NCBI GenBank assembly: GCA_000696115.1
Contig: JJOH01000019.1
Location: 372,001-436,000 of the forward strand
Origin: Streptomyces olindensis
GTDB taxonomy: Bacteria; Actinomycetota; Actinomycetes; Streptomycetales; Streptomycetaceae
Length of the DNA: 64,000 bases
Direction: 5' to 3'
Positions 50,131 through 58,935 of the stretch are shown piece by piece (the stretch's first letter is position 1; every line of letters begins with the position of its first letter). A program made the translations under genes and the position numbers. Below the pieces are notes generated by a model, which was given only the letters and a program-made list of their open reading frames with translations, was not told where the DNA came from and made no database searches.

Positions 50131-51303
50131 CTATCCGTCGGTGGCTCCCAGACAGCGAGGCGCCCCGGGGCCGCACGCGGAGGGCCGGAGCGGGACGCCG
50201 TTGCCGCGCAGCACCTCGCGGACGTCCAGGATCAGGGAGAACACCTCGTGGTTGCGGTCCTCCCCCTGCTCGTCCCAGGCCCGCTGCTCGGCTTCGACGG
50301 CCATACGGTCCTCGGCGAACACCCGCTCGGTGAAGCGCCTGATGAACGGCCGGGCCAGGTGGAGCACGCCGGGCACCCGGGGCTTCTCGATCATGAGCAG
50401 GCCGTAGGTGTGGCAGATGCGCTGCTCGGCGTCCTCGGGCACGTAGGCGGCCCAGAGGCGGAAGGCCGGGCGCTCGGCGTTCTCCGGGACCAGGTCCAGG
50501 GTCTGGTACGGGTACTCGGTGCGGATGGTCATGAGGTCCCGGGAGTCGCTGCCGCCGATGCCCTCGGCCGCCAGCAGGCTCGCGCCGCGGCTCCGCTTCC
50601 CGCCCGCGTGCGTGAACAGGTACCTGGCCTCCACCGAGCGCGCGTCGCTCCGGTGGTCCAGCAGTTCCGGGCGGAGCCGGCCGACGACGCCCCGGTGCAG
50701 GAACTGGTGGTTCATGTCGAGCAGGTTCTCGTGCAGGAAGGAGTAGTGGCAGCGCACCGTCCGGGAGTAGGTCATGGTCAGGTACCGGGGTGAGCCGAAG
50801 GCCGGCAGGTCCGGCAGTGCGGTGGTGGCCGCCTTGTCGGGGTCGCCGGGGAACACGAACACCAGGCCGTACGCCTCGCGGACGGGGTAGCCGCGCACAC
50901 CGCGCGGCGGCCGGCCGTCGCCCTTGGACAGGTAGGGGATCCGCGAGATGCGGCCGTCCCCGCGATAGGCCCACGCGTGGTAGCAGCACAGGAGGGTGTC
51001 GCCCTCCACGACGCCCATGCTCAGCGGCACCTGCCGGTGGGCACACCGGTCCTCCAGGGCGTGGACCGTGCCGCTCTCGCCGCGGTAGAGCGCGATGCGC
51101 TCACCGGCGAAGGCGGTCGCGAACGCCCGCTTGCGGCGCACGCTCCGCGAGCGGGCGACGGGGTACCAGAAGTCGGGGTTCGCCCCGACACGCCGAAGGT
51201 CGCTCACGCCGGAGGCCGGTGCGGGCTGCCGCGCGGGCCGACCGGTTCCGGCCTCGGCCGCGGCCTCGGCGGGGAGGGGTTCGGCCCTGTCGGTCTCGGT
51301 CAT
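50131..51303 (-). CDS. Rieske [2Fe-2S] non-heme iron oxygenase
   Basis: A 390-residue ring-hydroxylating-oxygenase alpha-type protein. The Rieske ligands are Cys87, His89, Cys106 and His109 (CAHRQ ... CCYHAW). The mononuclear iron motif is in HENLLDMNHQFLHRG, giving D-x2-H-x3-H, one residue shorter between the His than the usual D-x2-H-x4-H. A ribosome site GAGGGAGAGG precedes the ATG. No dedicated reductase lies alongside. It points away from the ole genes but is close enough to be a tailoring oxygenase; that is speculative. Confidence 0.88.
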   Translation of the reverse strand: MTETDRAEPLPAEAAAEAGTGRPARQPAPASGVSDLRRVGANPDFWYPVARSRSVRRKRAFATAFAGERIALYRGESGTVHALEDRCAHRQVPLSMGVVEGDTLLCCYHAWAYRGDGRISRIPYLSKGDGRPPRGVRGYPVREAYGLVFVFPGDPDKAATTALPDLPAFGSPRYLTMTYSRTVRCHYSFLHENLLDMNHQFLHRGVVGRLRPELLDHRSDARSVEARYLFTHAGGKRSRGASLLAAEGIGGSDSRDLMTIRTEYPYQTLDLVPENAERPAFRLWAAYVPEDAEQRICHTYGLLMIEKPRVPGVLHLARPFIRRFTERVFAEDRMAVEAEQRAWDEQGEDRNHEVFSLILDVREVLRGNGVPLRPSACGPGAPRCLGATDG

Positions 51304-51474
51304 ACCTCTCCCTCGCGCGTACCCGGGCGGGGCAGTCGCCCGCCCCCTCAGGCATCACCGACCCGCCGACGCGGGCGTCCCGCCATCCTCCATGCTGAGG
51401 GCAGCGTCCCGTTCGCGCCCTGCACAGCGCGTACGACCGGGTGAGGGTCCGGTGCCCCGCTGCCCGGTGGGCGC

Positions 51475-52101
51475 TCAGTGGGCGAAGGGCGGCGGGAAGC
51501 AGCCGGTCTCCAGGTACGGGCCGTTGGCCAGTGCCTCGAAGTTCGTCTTCTGCACGAACGCCGTGACGCAGGCGTCGTCATGGACGCGCAGTCCGACCAT
51601 CGCCCCCTCCGGCGTGACGTAGCCGCCGTTCTCGTAGCGCGAGCGCATCCCCGTGACGGTGAGCGTCCCGCCGAGCCGGGTGCCGTCCCGGGCGAGGCGC
51701 TCCTCCTCGTAGCCGAGCCGGAGCAGGGCCGTCCGCACCGACGCGGGGTCCCACGTGCCCTGTTCCCACAGCCGCTTGAGCACCGGCCTGATGCGGTCGG
51801 CCTCGCGCTCGGCGTCCCGCGCGTGGGCGGGGGACATCTCGCCGGGTCGCCGGTGGGCGTTGTTCTCGTTGTAGTGCGGGGCCCCGTCACCGGCCCCCGG
51901 CTCCACGTACGGCGAGGCTCCCGCGGCACTGGGTGAGGCTCCCGCGGCACTCGGCGAGGACCCGCCGGAGCCGCTCGGCGCGGCTCCGGCCGCCGGGCCC
52001 GGGGCGTGCTGCTCGCCGCAGGCGGTGAGACCGAGGCCCGCGGCGAGGACGAGGGCCGCGGCGGTCAGGGGTCTCAGCCGGGCGGATGTTGAAGTGGGCA
52101 T
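51475..52101 (-). CDS. secreted lipoprotein of unknown function
   Basis: A 208-residue protein with a type II signal peptide: basic start, hydrophobic AAALVLAAGLGL and lipobox LTAC with Cys28. A Ser/Ala/Gly/Pro linker with two copies of SPSAAGA follows, then a mature domain of about 130 residues containing two Cys (DDACVTAF and TGCFPPPF) that may form a disulfide. I do not recognise the domain. It lies between the Rieske gene and kdpC, on the same strand as both. Confidence 0.82.
   Translation of the reverse strand: MPTSTSARLRPLTAAALVLAAGLGLTACGEQHAPGPAAGAAPSGSGGSSPSAAGASPSAAGASPYVEPGAGDGAPHYNENNAHRRPGEMSPAHARDAEREADRIRPVLKRLWEQGTWDPASVRTALLRLGYEEERLARDGTRLGGTLTVTGMRSRYENGGYVTPEGAMVGLRVHDDACVTAFVQKTNFEALANGPYLETGCFPPPFAH
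51914..51955. repeat. 21-bp tandem repeat in the lipoprotein linker
   Basis: Two near-identical 21-bp units encode the SPSAAGA repeats of the lipoprotein linker; they differ at the last few bases. Confidence 0.75.
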
Positions 52102-52187
52102 GAAGCAACCTTCTCATCGGGCCCGGCTCCCGGCCCCGGACATGGCACTTTCCGGTCAGCAGGCCGGCACGTCCCCGCGCCTGGCCG

Positions 52188-52820
52188 TCACCCCTTCGCC
52201 ACCAGCTCCTTGAGCGCGATGTTGAGTTCGAGCACGTTCACCCGGGGTTCGCCCATGAACCCCAGGGTGCGGCCCTCGGTGTACGCGTCGACGAGCCCGC
52301 GGACCTCGGCGACGGACAGGCCGTTCCGCTCGGCGACCCGGTGGACCTGCAGGGCGGCGTACTGCGGGGAGATGTCCGGATCCAGGCCCGATCCGGACGA
52401 GGTCACCGCGTCCGGCGGGATCTCGGAGGCCTTGACCGTGTAGCCGGGCACGGAGTTGTCCTTGACCACCTGGGCCTTGGCGTCCTGGACCTGCTTGACG
52501 AGTTCCGGGTTGTCGGCGGCCAGGTTGGTGGCGCCCGAAAGGATCAGCTTGTACTGGGTGTTGACCGAGTTCTCGCCGAGGCCGTGCGCCGGGCGCGGCT
52601 GGAAGTAGTCCAGGCTGTAGCCCTGTTGCCCGATGAGGGACGAGCCGACGACCTTGCCGTCGGCCTTGATCTCGGAGCCGTTCGCCTTGCCGGGGAACAG
52701 CCCCTGTGCGACACCGGTGACGACCAGCGGGTAGACGACGCCGGTGACCAGGGTCAGCACGAGGAGGGCGCGCAGGCCCGCCCCGAGCAACCGGGCGGTG
52801 TTCGTGAAAGAGGTGTTCAT
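52188..52820 (-). CDS. kdpC: potassium-transporting ATPase subunit KdpC
   Basis: A 210-residue single-span protein. The N-terminal helix contains LLVLTLVTGVVYPLVVTGVA, followed by SSLIGQQ and YFQPRPA, the KdpC signatures, and SGSGLDPDISPQYA. It is the last gene of kdpFABC and starts 5 bp after the kdpB stop. It stabilises the KdpAB complex and aids ATP binding. Confidence 0.96.
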   Translation of the reverse strand: MNTSFTNTARLLGAGLRALLVLTLVTGVVYPLVVTGVAQGLFPGKANGSEIKADGKVVGSSLIGQQGYSLDYFQPRPAHGLGENSVNTQYKLILSGATNLAADNPELVKQVQDAKAQVVKDNSVPGYTVKASEIPPDAVTSSGSGLDPDISPQYAALQVHRVAERNGLSVAEVRGLVDAYTEGRTLGFMGEPRVNVLELNIALKELVAKG

Positions 52821-52825
52821 GGCGG

Positions 52826-54904
52826 TCAGCCGATCCCGGGTATGAGGGAGAGGATCAGGTCGATGAGCTTGATGCCGACGAAGGGCGCGATCAGCCCGCC
52901 GACGCCGTAGACCGTGAGGTTCCGGCGCAGCATCCGGTCGGCGCTGACCGGCTTGTACCGCACGCCCTTCAGGGACAGCGGCACCAGCGCGATGATGATC
53001 AGCGCGTTGAAGACGACGGCCGACAGGATCGCGGAGTCGGGCGAGGACAGCCGCATGATGTTGAGCTTGTCCAGCCCCGGGTAGACCGTCGCGAACAGCG
53101 CGGGGATGATCGCGAAGTACTTGGCGACGTCGTTGGCGATGGAGAACGTCGTCAACGCGCCCCGAGTGATGAGGAGTTGCTTGCCGATCTCGACGATCTC
53201 GATGAGTTTGGTCGGGTCGGAGTCGAGGTCGACCATGTTGCCGGCCTCCTTGGCGGCCGACGTGCCGGTGTTCATCGCCACGCCGACGTCCGCCTGGGCG
53301 AGCGCGGGGGCGTCGTTGGTGCCGTCGCCGGTCATCGCGACGAGCTTGCCGCCCGCCTGCTCGCGCTTGATGAGGGCCATCTTGTCCTCGGGGGTGGCCT
53401 CGGCGAGGAAGTCGTCGACGCCCGCCTCCTCCGCGATCGCCCGGGCCGTCAGCGGGTTGTCGCCGGTGATCATGACGGTCCTGATGCCCATGCGGCGCAG
53501 CTCGCCGAACCGCTCGCGCATGCCGTCCTTGATGACGTCCTTGAGGTGGATGACGCCCAGCACCCGGGCGCCGTCGGCGTCCTCGACCGCGACCAGGAGC
53601 GGGGTGCCGCCCGATGCGGAGATCCGGCGGGCGATCCCGTCCGCGTCCGCGGCGACCGTGCCGCCCTGCTTCTCGACCCAGGCGGTGACCGAGGCCGTGG
53701 CGCCCTTGCGGATCTTGCGGCCGTCGGCGTCGACACCCGACATCCGGGTCTGCGCGGTGAAGGCGACCCACTGGGCGCCGACGAGTTCGCGCTCGCGCAG
53801 TCCGTACCGCTCCTCGGCCAGGACGACGACGGAACGGCCCTCGGGCGTCTCGTCGGCCAGCGACGACAGCTGTGCGGCGGCGGCCAGTTCGTCCTCGGTG
53901 ACACCGCGGACGGGGACGAACGCGGCGGCCTGCCGGTTGCCGAGCGTGATGGTGCCGGTCTTGTCCAGCAGCAGCGTCGACACGTCGCCCGCGGCCTCCA
54001 CCGCACGACCGGACATGGCGAGCACGTTGCGCTGTACCAGCCGGTCCATGCCCGCGATGCCGATCGCCGACAGCAGCGCGCCGATCGTGGTCGGGATGAG
54101 GCACACCAGCAGGGCGACCAGCACGACCATCGTCAGATGCGTACCGGCGTGGTCCGCGAGGGGCGGCAGGGTGGCGCAGGCGAGCAGGAAGACGATCGTC
54201 AGCGAGGCGAGGAGGATGTTGAGCGCGATCTCGTTCGGTGTGCGCTGCCGTGCCGCACCCTCGACCAGGCCGATCATCCGGTCGATGAAGGTCTCCCCCG
54301 GTTTCGTCGTGATCCTGACGACGATCCGGTCGGACAGCACCCTCGTACCGCCGGTGACGGCCGAGCGGTCGCCGCCGGACTCCCGGATGACCGGAGCGGA
54401 CTCACCGGTGATGGCCGACTCGTCGACGGACGCGACGCCCTCGACGACGTCCCCGTCGCCGGGGATGGTGTCGCCGGCCTCGCAGACGACCAGGTCGCCG
54501 ACCCGCAGCTCGGTGCCGGGGACGACCGTGCCGTCCACCCTGCGGGCCACGCTGTCGGTCCTGGCCCGGCGCAGGGTGGCGGCCTGCGCCTTGCCGCGGC
54601 CCTCGGCGACCGCCTCGGCCAGGTTGGCGAACAGGACGGTCAGCCACAGCCAGGCGCTGATGGTCCAGCCGAACCAGTCGCCCGGGTTGCCGCAGGAGAA
54701 GACCGTGGTCAGCACGGACCCGGCCCACACCACGAACATCACGGGCGACTTGACCATCGTCCGGGGGTCGAGCTTGCGGAACGCGTCCGGCAGGGACCTG
54801 AGCAACTGCCGGGGTTCGAAGAGGCCCGCGCCGACCCGGCCCTGTGGAGGCTTGTGCTCCGTCGGCGCGTCCTGGCGGGGCACCGGTTCGGTGCGCGTGG
54901 TCAT
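52826..54904 (-). CDS. kdpB: potassium-transporting P-type ATPase subunit KdpB
   Basis: A 692-residue type IA P-type ATPase: phosphorylation motif DKTGTITLGN (Asp at about residue 311), actuator TGES in AITGESAPV, hinge TGDGTNDAPALAQADVG and the KdpB helix GALLSAIGIAGMDRL. ATG 54904 overlaps kdpA (ATGA). It energises high-affinity K+ uptake through KdpA. Confidence 0.97.
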   Translation of the reverse strand: MTTRTEPVPRQDAPTEHKPPQGRVGAGLFEPRQLLRSLPDAFRKLDPRTMVKSPVMFVVWAGSVLTTVFSCGNPGDWFGWTISAWLWLTVLFANLAEAVAEGRGKAQAATLRRARTDSVARRVDGTVVPGTELRVGDLVVCEAGDTIPGDGDVVEGVASVDESAITGESAPVIRESGGDRSAVTGGTRVLSDRIVVRITTKPGETFIDRMIGLVEGAARQRTPNEIALNILLASLTIVFLLACATLPPLADHAGTHLTMVVLVALLVCLIPTTIGALLSAIGIAGMDRLVQRNVLAMSGRAVEAAGDVSTLLLDKTGTITLGNRQAAAFVPVRGVTEDELAAAAQLSSLADETPEGRSVVVLAEERYGLRERELVGAQWVAFTAQTRMSGVDADGRKIRKGATASVTAWVEKQGGTVAADADGIARRISASGGTPLLVAVEDADGARVLGVIHLKDVIKDGMRERFGELRRMGIRTVMITGDNPLTARAIAEEAGVDDFLAEATPEDKMALIKREQAGGKLVAMTGDGTNDAPALAQADVGVAMNTGTSAAKEAGNMVDLDSDPTKLIEIVEIGKQLLITRGALTTFSIANDVAKYFAIIPALFATVYPGLDKLNIMRLSSPDSAILSAVVFNALIIIALVPLSLKGVRYKPVSADRMLRRNLTVYGVGGLIAPFVGIKLIDLILSLIPGIG

Positions 54905-56565
54905 GAGGCCAGTCCCTCCGCGAGCGGGCCCAGAGCGAGGGCGGGGAAGTACGTCAGACCGGTGATGATCAGCACCGCGCCGACCAGCAACCCGGTGAAC
55001 AGGGGTTTCTCGGTGCGCAGGGTGCCCGCGGTGACCGGGACCGGCCGCTGCCCGGCGAGCGAGCCGGCCAGCGCCAGGACGAAGACCATGGGCAGGAAGC
55101 GGCCGAGCAGCATCGCGAGTCCGGTCATGGTGTTGTACCAGTCGGTGTTCGCGTTCAGGCCGGCGAAGGCCGAGCCGTTGTTGTTGGCGGCGGAGGTGAA
55201 GGCGTACAGGACCTCGGAGAAGCCGTGCGCGCCCGGGTTGAGCAGGGAGTGCGGCGGTGTCGGCAGCGCCATGGAGGCCGCTGTGCAGCCGAGCACCAGC
55301 GCCGGGGTGACCAGGATGTAGCAGGCGGCGAGCTTCATCTCCCGCGCGCCGATCTTCTTGCCGAGGTACTCGGGGGTACGGCCGACCATCAGGCCGGCGA
55401 TGAACACCGCGATGACGGCGAGGACCAGCATGCCGTAGAGGCCGGAGCCCACACCGCCGGGAGCGATCTCGCCCAGCATCATCGACAGCATCGTGATGCC
55501 GCCGCCGAGGCCGGTGAAGGAGGAGTGGAAGGAGTCGACCGCGCCGGTCGAGGTCAGGGTCGTGGACACCGCGAAGATCGAGGACGAGCCGACGCCGAAG
55601 CGGACCTCCTTGCCCTCCATCGCCCCGCCCGCGGCCTGGAGCGCCGGGCCGTGGTGCGCGAACTCCGTGCACATCATCAGCGCCACGAACCCCAGCCAGA
55701 TGGTGACCATCGTGGCGAGGATCGCGTAGCCCTGCCTGACCGAGCCGACCATGATCCCGAAGGCGCGCGGCAGCGAGAACGGGATGACCAGGATCAGGAA
55801 GATCTCGAAGAGGTTGGTGAAGGGCGTCGGGTTCTCGAAGGGGTGGGCGGAGTTGGCGTTGAAGTAGCCGCCGCCGTTGGTGCCCAGCTCCTTGATGGCC
55901 TCCTGCGAGGCGACCGCGCCGCCGTTCCACTGCTGCGAGCCCCCCATGAACTGTCCCACCTCGTGGATGCCGGAGAAGTTCTGGATCACACCGCACGCCA
56001 CGAGCACGAGCGCCGCGACGAACGCGCCCGGCAGCAGGACGCGGGTGACACCGCGCACCATGTCCGCCCAGAAGTTGCCCAGTTCGCCGGTCCGGGACTG
56101 CGCGAAGCCGCGCACCAGCGCCACGGCGACGGCCATCCCGACCGCCGCGGACAGGAAGTTCTGCACGGCGAGACCGGCCGTCTGCACGACGTGCCCCATG
56201 GTCTGTTCGCCGTAGTACGACTGCCAGTTGGTGTTGGTCACGAACGACACGGCCGTGTTGAACGACTGCGCCGGGCCGACGGAGGCGAAGCCGAGCGAGC
56301 CGGGCAGGATGCCCTGGAGCCGCATCAGCAGGTAGAGGAACAGGACGCCCACGGCCGAGAAGGCGAGGACCCCGCGCAGGTACGCGGGCCAGGTCATGCC
56401 GGCGTCCGGGTCGGCTCCGATGCCCCGGTAGATCCACTTCTCCACCCGCAGGTGCTTCGCCGAGGAGTAGACCCGGGCCAAGTAGGTGCCGGCGGGGACG
56501 TGGACCAGCGCCAGCGCGCCGATGAGGGCCAGCAGCTGGAGCACGCCCGCCAGGACGGGGCCCAT
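54901..56565 (-). CDS. kdpA: potassium-transporting ATPase subunit KdpA
   Basis: A 554-residue channel-like subunit of the K+ transporter superfamily. Selectivity-loop segments such as VSFVTNTNWQSYYGEQ, LGTNGGGYFNANSAHPFENP and AFTSAANNNGSAFAGL are intact. It follows kdpF by one base and overlaps kdpB by 4 bp. KdpD/KdpE sensor genes are not in the window. Confidence 0.97.
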   Translation of the reverse strand: MGPVLAGVLQLLALIGALALVHVPAGTYLARVYSSAKHLRVEKWIYRGIGADPDAGMTWPAYLRGVLAFSAVGVLFLYLLMRLQGILPGSLGFASVGPAQSFNTAVSFVTNTNWQSYYGEQTMGHVVQTAGLAVQNFLSAAVGMAVAVALVRGFAQSRTGELGNFWADMVRGVTRVLLPGAFVAALVLVACGVIQNFSGIHEVGQFMGGSQQWNGGAVASQEAIKELGTNGGGYFNANSAHPFENPTPFTNLFEIFLILVIPFSLPRAFGIMVGSVRQGYAILATMVTIWLGFVALMMCTEFAHHGPALQAAGGAMEGKEVRFGVGSSSIFAVSTTLTSTGAVDSFHSSFTGLGGGITMLSMMLGEIAPGGVGSGLYGMLVLAVIAVFIAGLMVGRTPEYLGKKIGAREMKLAACYILVTPALVLGCTAASMALPTPPHSLLNPGAHGFSEVLYAFTSAANNNGSAFAGLNANTDWYNTMTGLAMLLGRFLPMVFVLALAGSLAGQRPVPVTAGTLRTEKPLFTGLLVGAVLIITGLTYFPALALGPLAEGLAS

Positions 56566-56566
56566 C

Positions 56567-56656
56567 TCAGAACCTCTCCGGGAAGATCAGGGCGAGGACG
56601 AGATAGCCCAGCAGGGCGACGGCCACGACCAGGCCGACGACGTTCTCGGCGGTCAC
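56567..56656 (-). CDS. kdpF: KdpF small membrane subunit
   Basis: A 29-residue peptide starting at GTG 56656, essentially one helix (VVGLVVAVALLGYLVLALIF) ending PERF, as in KdpF. It precedes kdpA directly and overlaps the upstream micro-gene by 4 bp (GTGA). It stabilises the Kdp complex. Confidence 0.9.
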   Translation of the reverse strand: MTAENVVGLVVAVALLGYLVLALIFPERF

Positions 56657-56736
56657 AGCTTCGTCACCCCCTTGGCGACGAGAGCCACCAGTGCGAAACC
56701 GGCGAGCACGGTGACGACGAAGGCCAGGTCGGCCAT
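56653..56736 (-). CDS. 27-residue membrane peptide leading the kdp operon
   Basis: ATG 56736 with AGGAG 7 bases upstream; the product is a single hydrophobic helix (LAFVVTVLAGFALVALVA) followed by KGVTKL. It overlaps kdpF by 4 bp, so it is translated with the operon. It resembles KdpF in size and topology and may be a second small subunit. Its role is unknown. Confidence 0.75.
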   Translation of the reverse strand: MADLAFVVTVLAGFALVALVAKGVTKL

Positions 56737-56980
56737 CGCGAACTCCTGAGTGAGGTGCGGTGAGAGGGACGACTGAAGCAAAACGCCTTCCCGGCCGGAT
56801 CGGGCCACTCGTTGACGGCTCCCATACGGCCACGCCCCCGGCTTTGACGGATCCCTGACGCTCCCGGTGCTCGGGCCTGACCAGGCAGATGTCACAACTG
56901 CCGTGGAAATCAGCACTGTTGTGGTGCGTGCGATGCGCGGGCGGTACCCGAACAAGCCTTCCGGAAGGGGAATGTGCGGC

Positions 56981-57220
56981 ATGGATCCTGTGATCGTCGG
57001 AGCGGTGGTGACCGTGGCCGTCACCGTTGTCAACGGCGTAGTGAAGGTCGCCCAACGGCGTCTGAACGCCGATGTGGAGATAGCGCGCATCACCGAGTCC
57101 GGACAGACCGACCGGATCCGCTGCATCACGGCGCAGGAGGACCGCCCCGGTCGCCCCGTCCGCCCGGTGCCAGCCGACCGGAACGGGGGTGGGCGCCATG
57201 GAGGACGCGCTCAGTACTGA
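56981..57220 (+). CDS. small single-span membrane protein upstream of an ECF sigma gene
   Basis: A 79-residue protein from ATG 56981 (GGAAGGGGA about 10 bases upstream). It has one N-terminal helix (VIVGAVVTVAVTVVNGVV) and a charged tail (VAQRRLNADVEIARITESGQ). Its 3' end overlaps the sigma-factor start at 57198, so the genes are coupled. The topology could suit a membrane-bound regulator of the sigma factor, but no anti-sigma motif is seen. I do not recognise a family. Confidence 0.55.
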   Translation: MDPVIVGAVVTVAVTVVNGVVKVAQRRLNADVEIARITESGQTDRIRCITAQEDRPGRPVRPVPADRNGGGRHGGRAQY

Positions 57221-57773
57221 GATCGATCTCGTCGACCATGTCGAGATCAGCTCGGCGCCCCTGCCCGGCATCGAACTCGCCGAGGCGCTCCACCACGAGC
57301 AGTACCCGGCGCTGGTCCGCTTCCTGCTGCTGCACGGAGCCTCCTGGGCGGAGGCGCAGGACGCCGCCCAGGACGCCTTCACCCAGATGTGCGCGCCCGG
57401 TCTGTCGTTGACGCACCCCCGTGCCTGGCTGCGCACCGTCGCCTGGCGGTCCTGGGTGAGCCAGCAGGTCAAGCCGGAGGACGCCTGCGCCGACATGCCC
57501 GAGCCGGAGACCACCCTGCGCTGGCAGACCCCGGCCCACGCGGCCGAGCTCGGGGAGGAGGAGCGCCGGGTGATCGCGCTGCTGCTCCAGCTGCCGGCCA
57601 AGCAGCGTGCCGCCATGGCCTGGCACCTCGACGGCTTCACCACCGAGGAGAGCGCCCGCGCCATGGGAACCACCCGGGCCGCCGTGCGCCAGAACCTGGC
57701 CCGGGCCAGAGCGGCCCTGAAGGAGGGCCTGCGTCTGGAAGGCCGTCACCACGAGGAGAGGAGGGCGACGTGA
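57198..57773 (+). CDS. ECF-type RNA polymerase sigma factor
   Basis: A 191-residue sigma factor. Region 2 (LVRFLLLHGASWAEAQDAAQ, followed by DAFTQM) and region 4 (LLLQLPAKQRAAMAWHLDGF then TTEESARAMGTTRAAVRQNL) are recognisable; the long acidic N-terminus is unusual. ATG 57198 is chosen, with GTG 57189 possible. It overlaps the gene before it and the gene after it (GTGA), forming a three-gene unit of sigma factor and two uncharacterised proteins. Confidence 0.85.
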   Translation: MEDALSTEIDLVDHVEISSAPLPGIELAEALHHEQYPALVRFLLLHGASWAEAQDAAQDAFTQMCAPGLSLTHPRAWLRTVAWRSWVSQQVKPEDACADMPEPETTLRWQTPAHAAELGEEERRVIALLLQLPAKQRAAMAWHLDGFTTEESARAMGTTRAAVRQNLARARAALKEGLRLEGRHHEERRAT

Positions 57774-58765
57774 CGGACCGCGATGCGCGTACGCCCGGGT
57801 CGCGGCCCGGCCGCGAGGACGTGCTGGACACGCTGCTGGCCCGTGTCCACGACGGGTTGGGGACCGCCGTCACCGACCGTGTCACCGCACAGGGCGGGCC
57901 GCCCGAACTGCGGCCCCCGGACCTGGCGCTGGACCGTCTGCTGGCGGCCGCCCACCGCTCGATCGGGACCGCGGTCACCCGCCGCCGCTCCCGTGAGGCC
58001 CGTGCCGCCCTGGCCCAGCGGAACCCGGAGCTGGAGGCGCGTCTGTCGGAACGGGGCCCGCTCTTCAACCGGCCCTCGCCGGTGCGGGTGAAGTACCGGC
58101 AGGAGGCGCTGCGGCTGGCCCACCGCTACTGGCCGGCCGATCTGGCCGAGGGCATGCGGGCCGCGGTCCGCATGGTGCAGAACCTCACCGACCTGCTGGA
58201 GGGCACCGCTCAGACCGTCACCGACGCGGAGCTGGTGGTGGAGCAGCTCCGGGAGAGCCTGCGGGCGATGTCCCGGCTGCCCAAGCCGCAGCGGCCACCG
58301 GTGACGCTCACCGGCCTCGACTACCTCGTGGCCGTGGAGTCGGTGCTCGCCGAGCCCGCCGAGCGGCTGCTGCACGACCTGCACCGCGTCCAGCAGTTGC
58401 TCGACGAGGAGCTGGAACCGGCGATCTTCACCCTGGAGTCGTCCTCGCCCGGCTATGTGTTCGGCGTGGACGCGGTCGCGCAGGACCTCATCGACGATCT
58501 GACCCAGGGCTGCGACCAGGCGGACGCCCTGGCCAGGGCCGTCGCCGAGGTCGAGCGGGCGAGCAGCGACTTCGTCGGGGCGGACCTCAGCAGCGCCAAG
58601 CTGGACGGCGTGCTGCTCGAAGGGATCCTGTGGGACGCGACGACCGTGTGGCCCGGGGAGTGGGAAAGCCTCGTCCGCCGTGCCTCGCTGCCGTCCGGCG
58701 AGGAACGAGGAGTGCTCATCGTCGCCGCCGAACCGTCCGAGACCGTCATCCACGCCGAGGCGTGA
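57770..58765 (+). CDS. uncharacterised protein co-encoded with the ECF sigma factor
   Basis: A 331-residue soluble, mostly helical protein with no signal or membrane segment. A short pentapeptide-like stretch (SDFVGADLSSAKLDGVLLEG) occurs near residue 270, followed by WDATTVWPGEW, a pattern seen at the end of Streptomyces regulatory proteins. It starts at GTG 57770, overlapping the sigma gene stop. Coupling suggests it modulates or responds to that sigma factor. Function not recognised. Confidence 0.75.
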   Translation: MTDRDARTPGSRPGREDVLDTLLARVHDGLGTAVTDRVTAQGGPPELRPPDLALDRLLAAAHRSIGTAVTRRRSREARAALAQRNPELEARLSERGPLFNRPSPVRVKYRQEALRLAHRYWPADLAEGMRAAVRMVQNLTDLLEGTAQTVTDAELVVEQLRESLRAMSRLPKPQRPPVTLTGLDYLVAVESVLAEPAERLLHDLHRVQQLLDEELEPAIFTLESSSPGYVFGVDAVAQDLIDDLTQGCDQADALARAVAEVERASSDFVGADLSSAKLDGVLLEGILWDATTVWPGEWESLVRRASLPSGEERGVLIVAAEPSETVIHAEA

Positions 58766-58935
58766 CGGGGGCCACCGGCCTCCGTCACGCGGTGGCAGGG
58801 ATGCGGCCCGGGGTGAGGATCGAGCCGATCACGGTGGTCTTCTCGCCATGATCGGCCGGCGGCCCTTGGCCCCGACCGGGCCGCAGGACATGCTGGACCG
58901 GCCCGCCAGGGCAGTCGAGGAGAGGAAGATCCACC

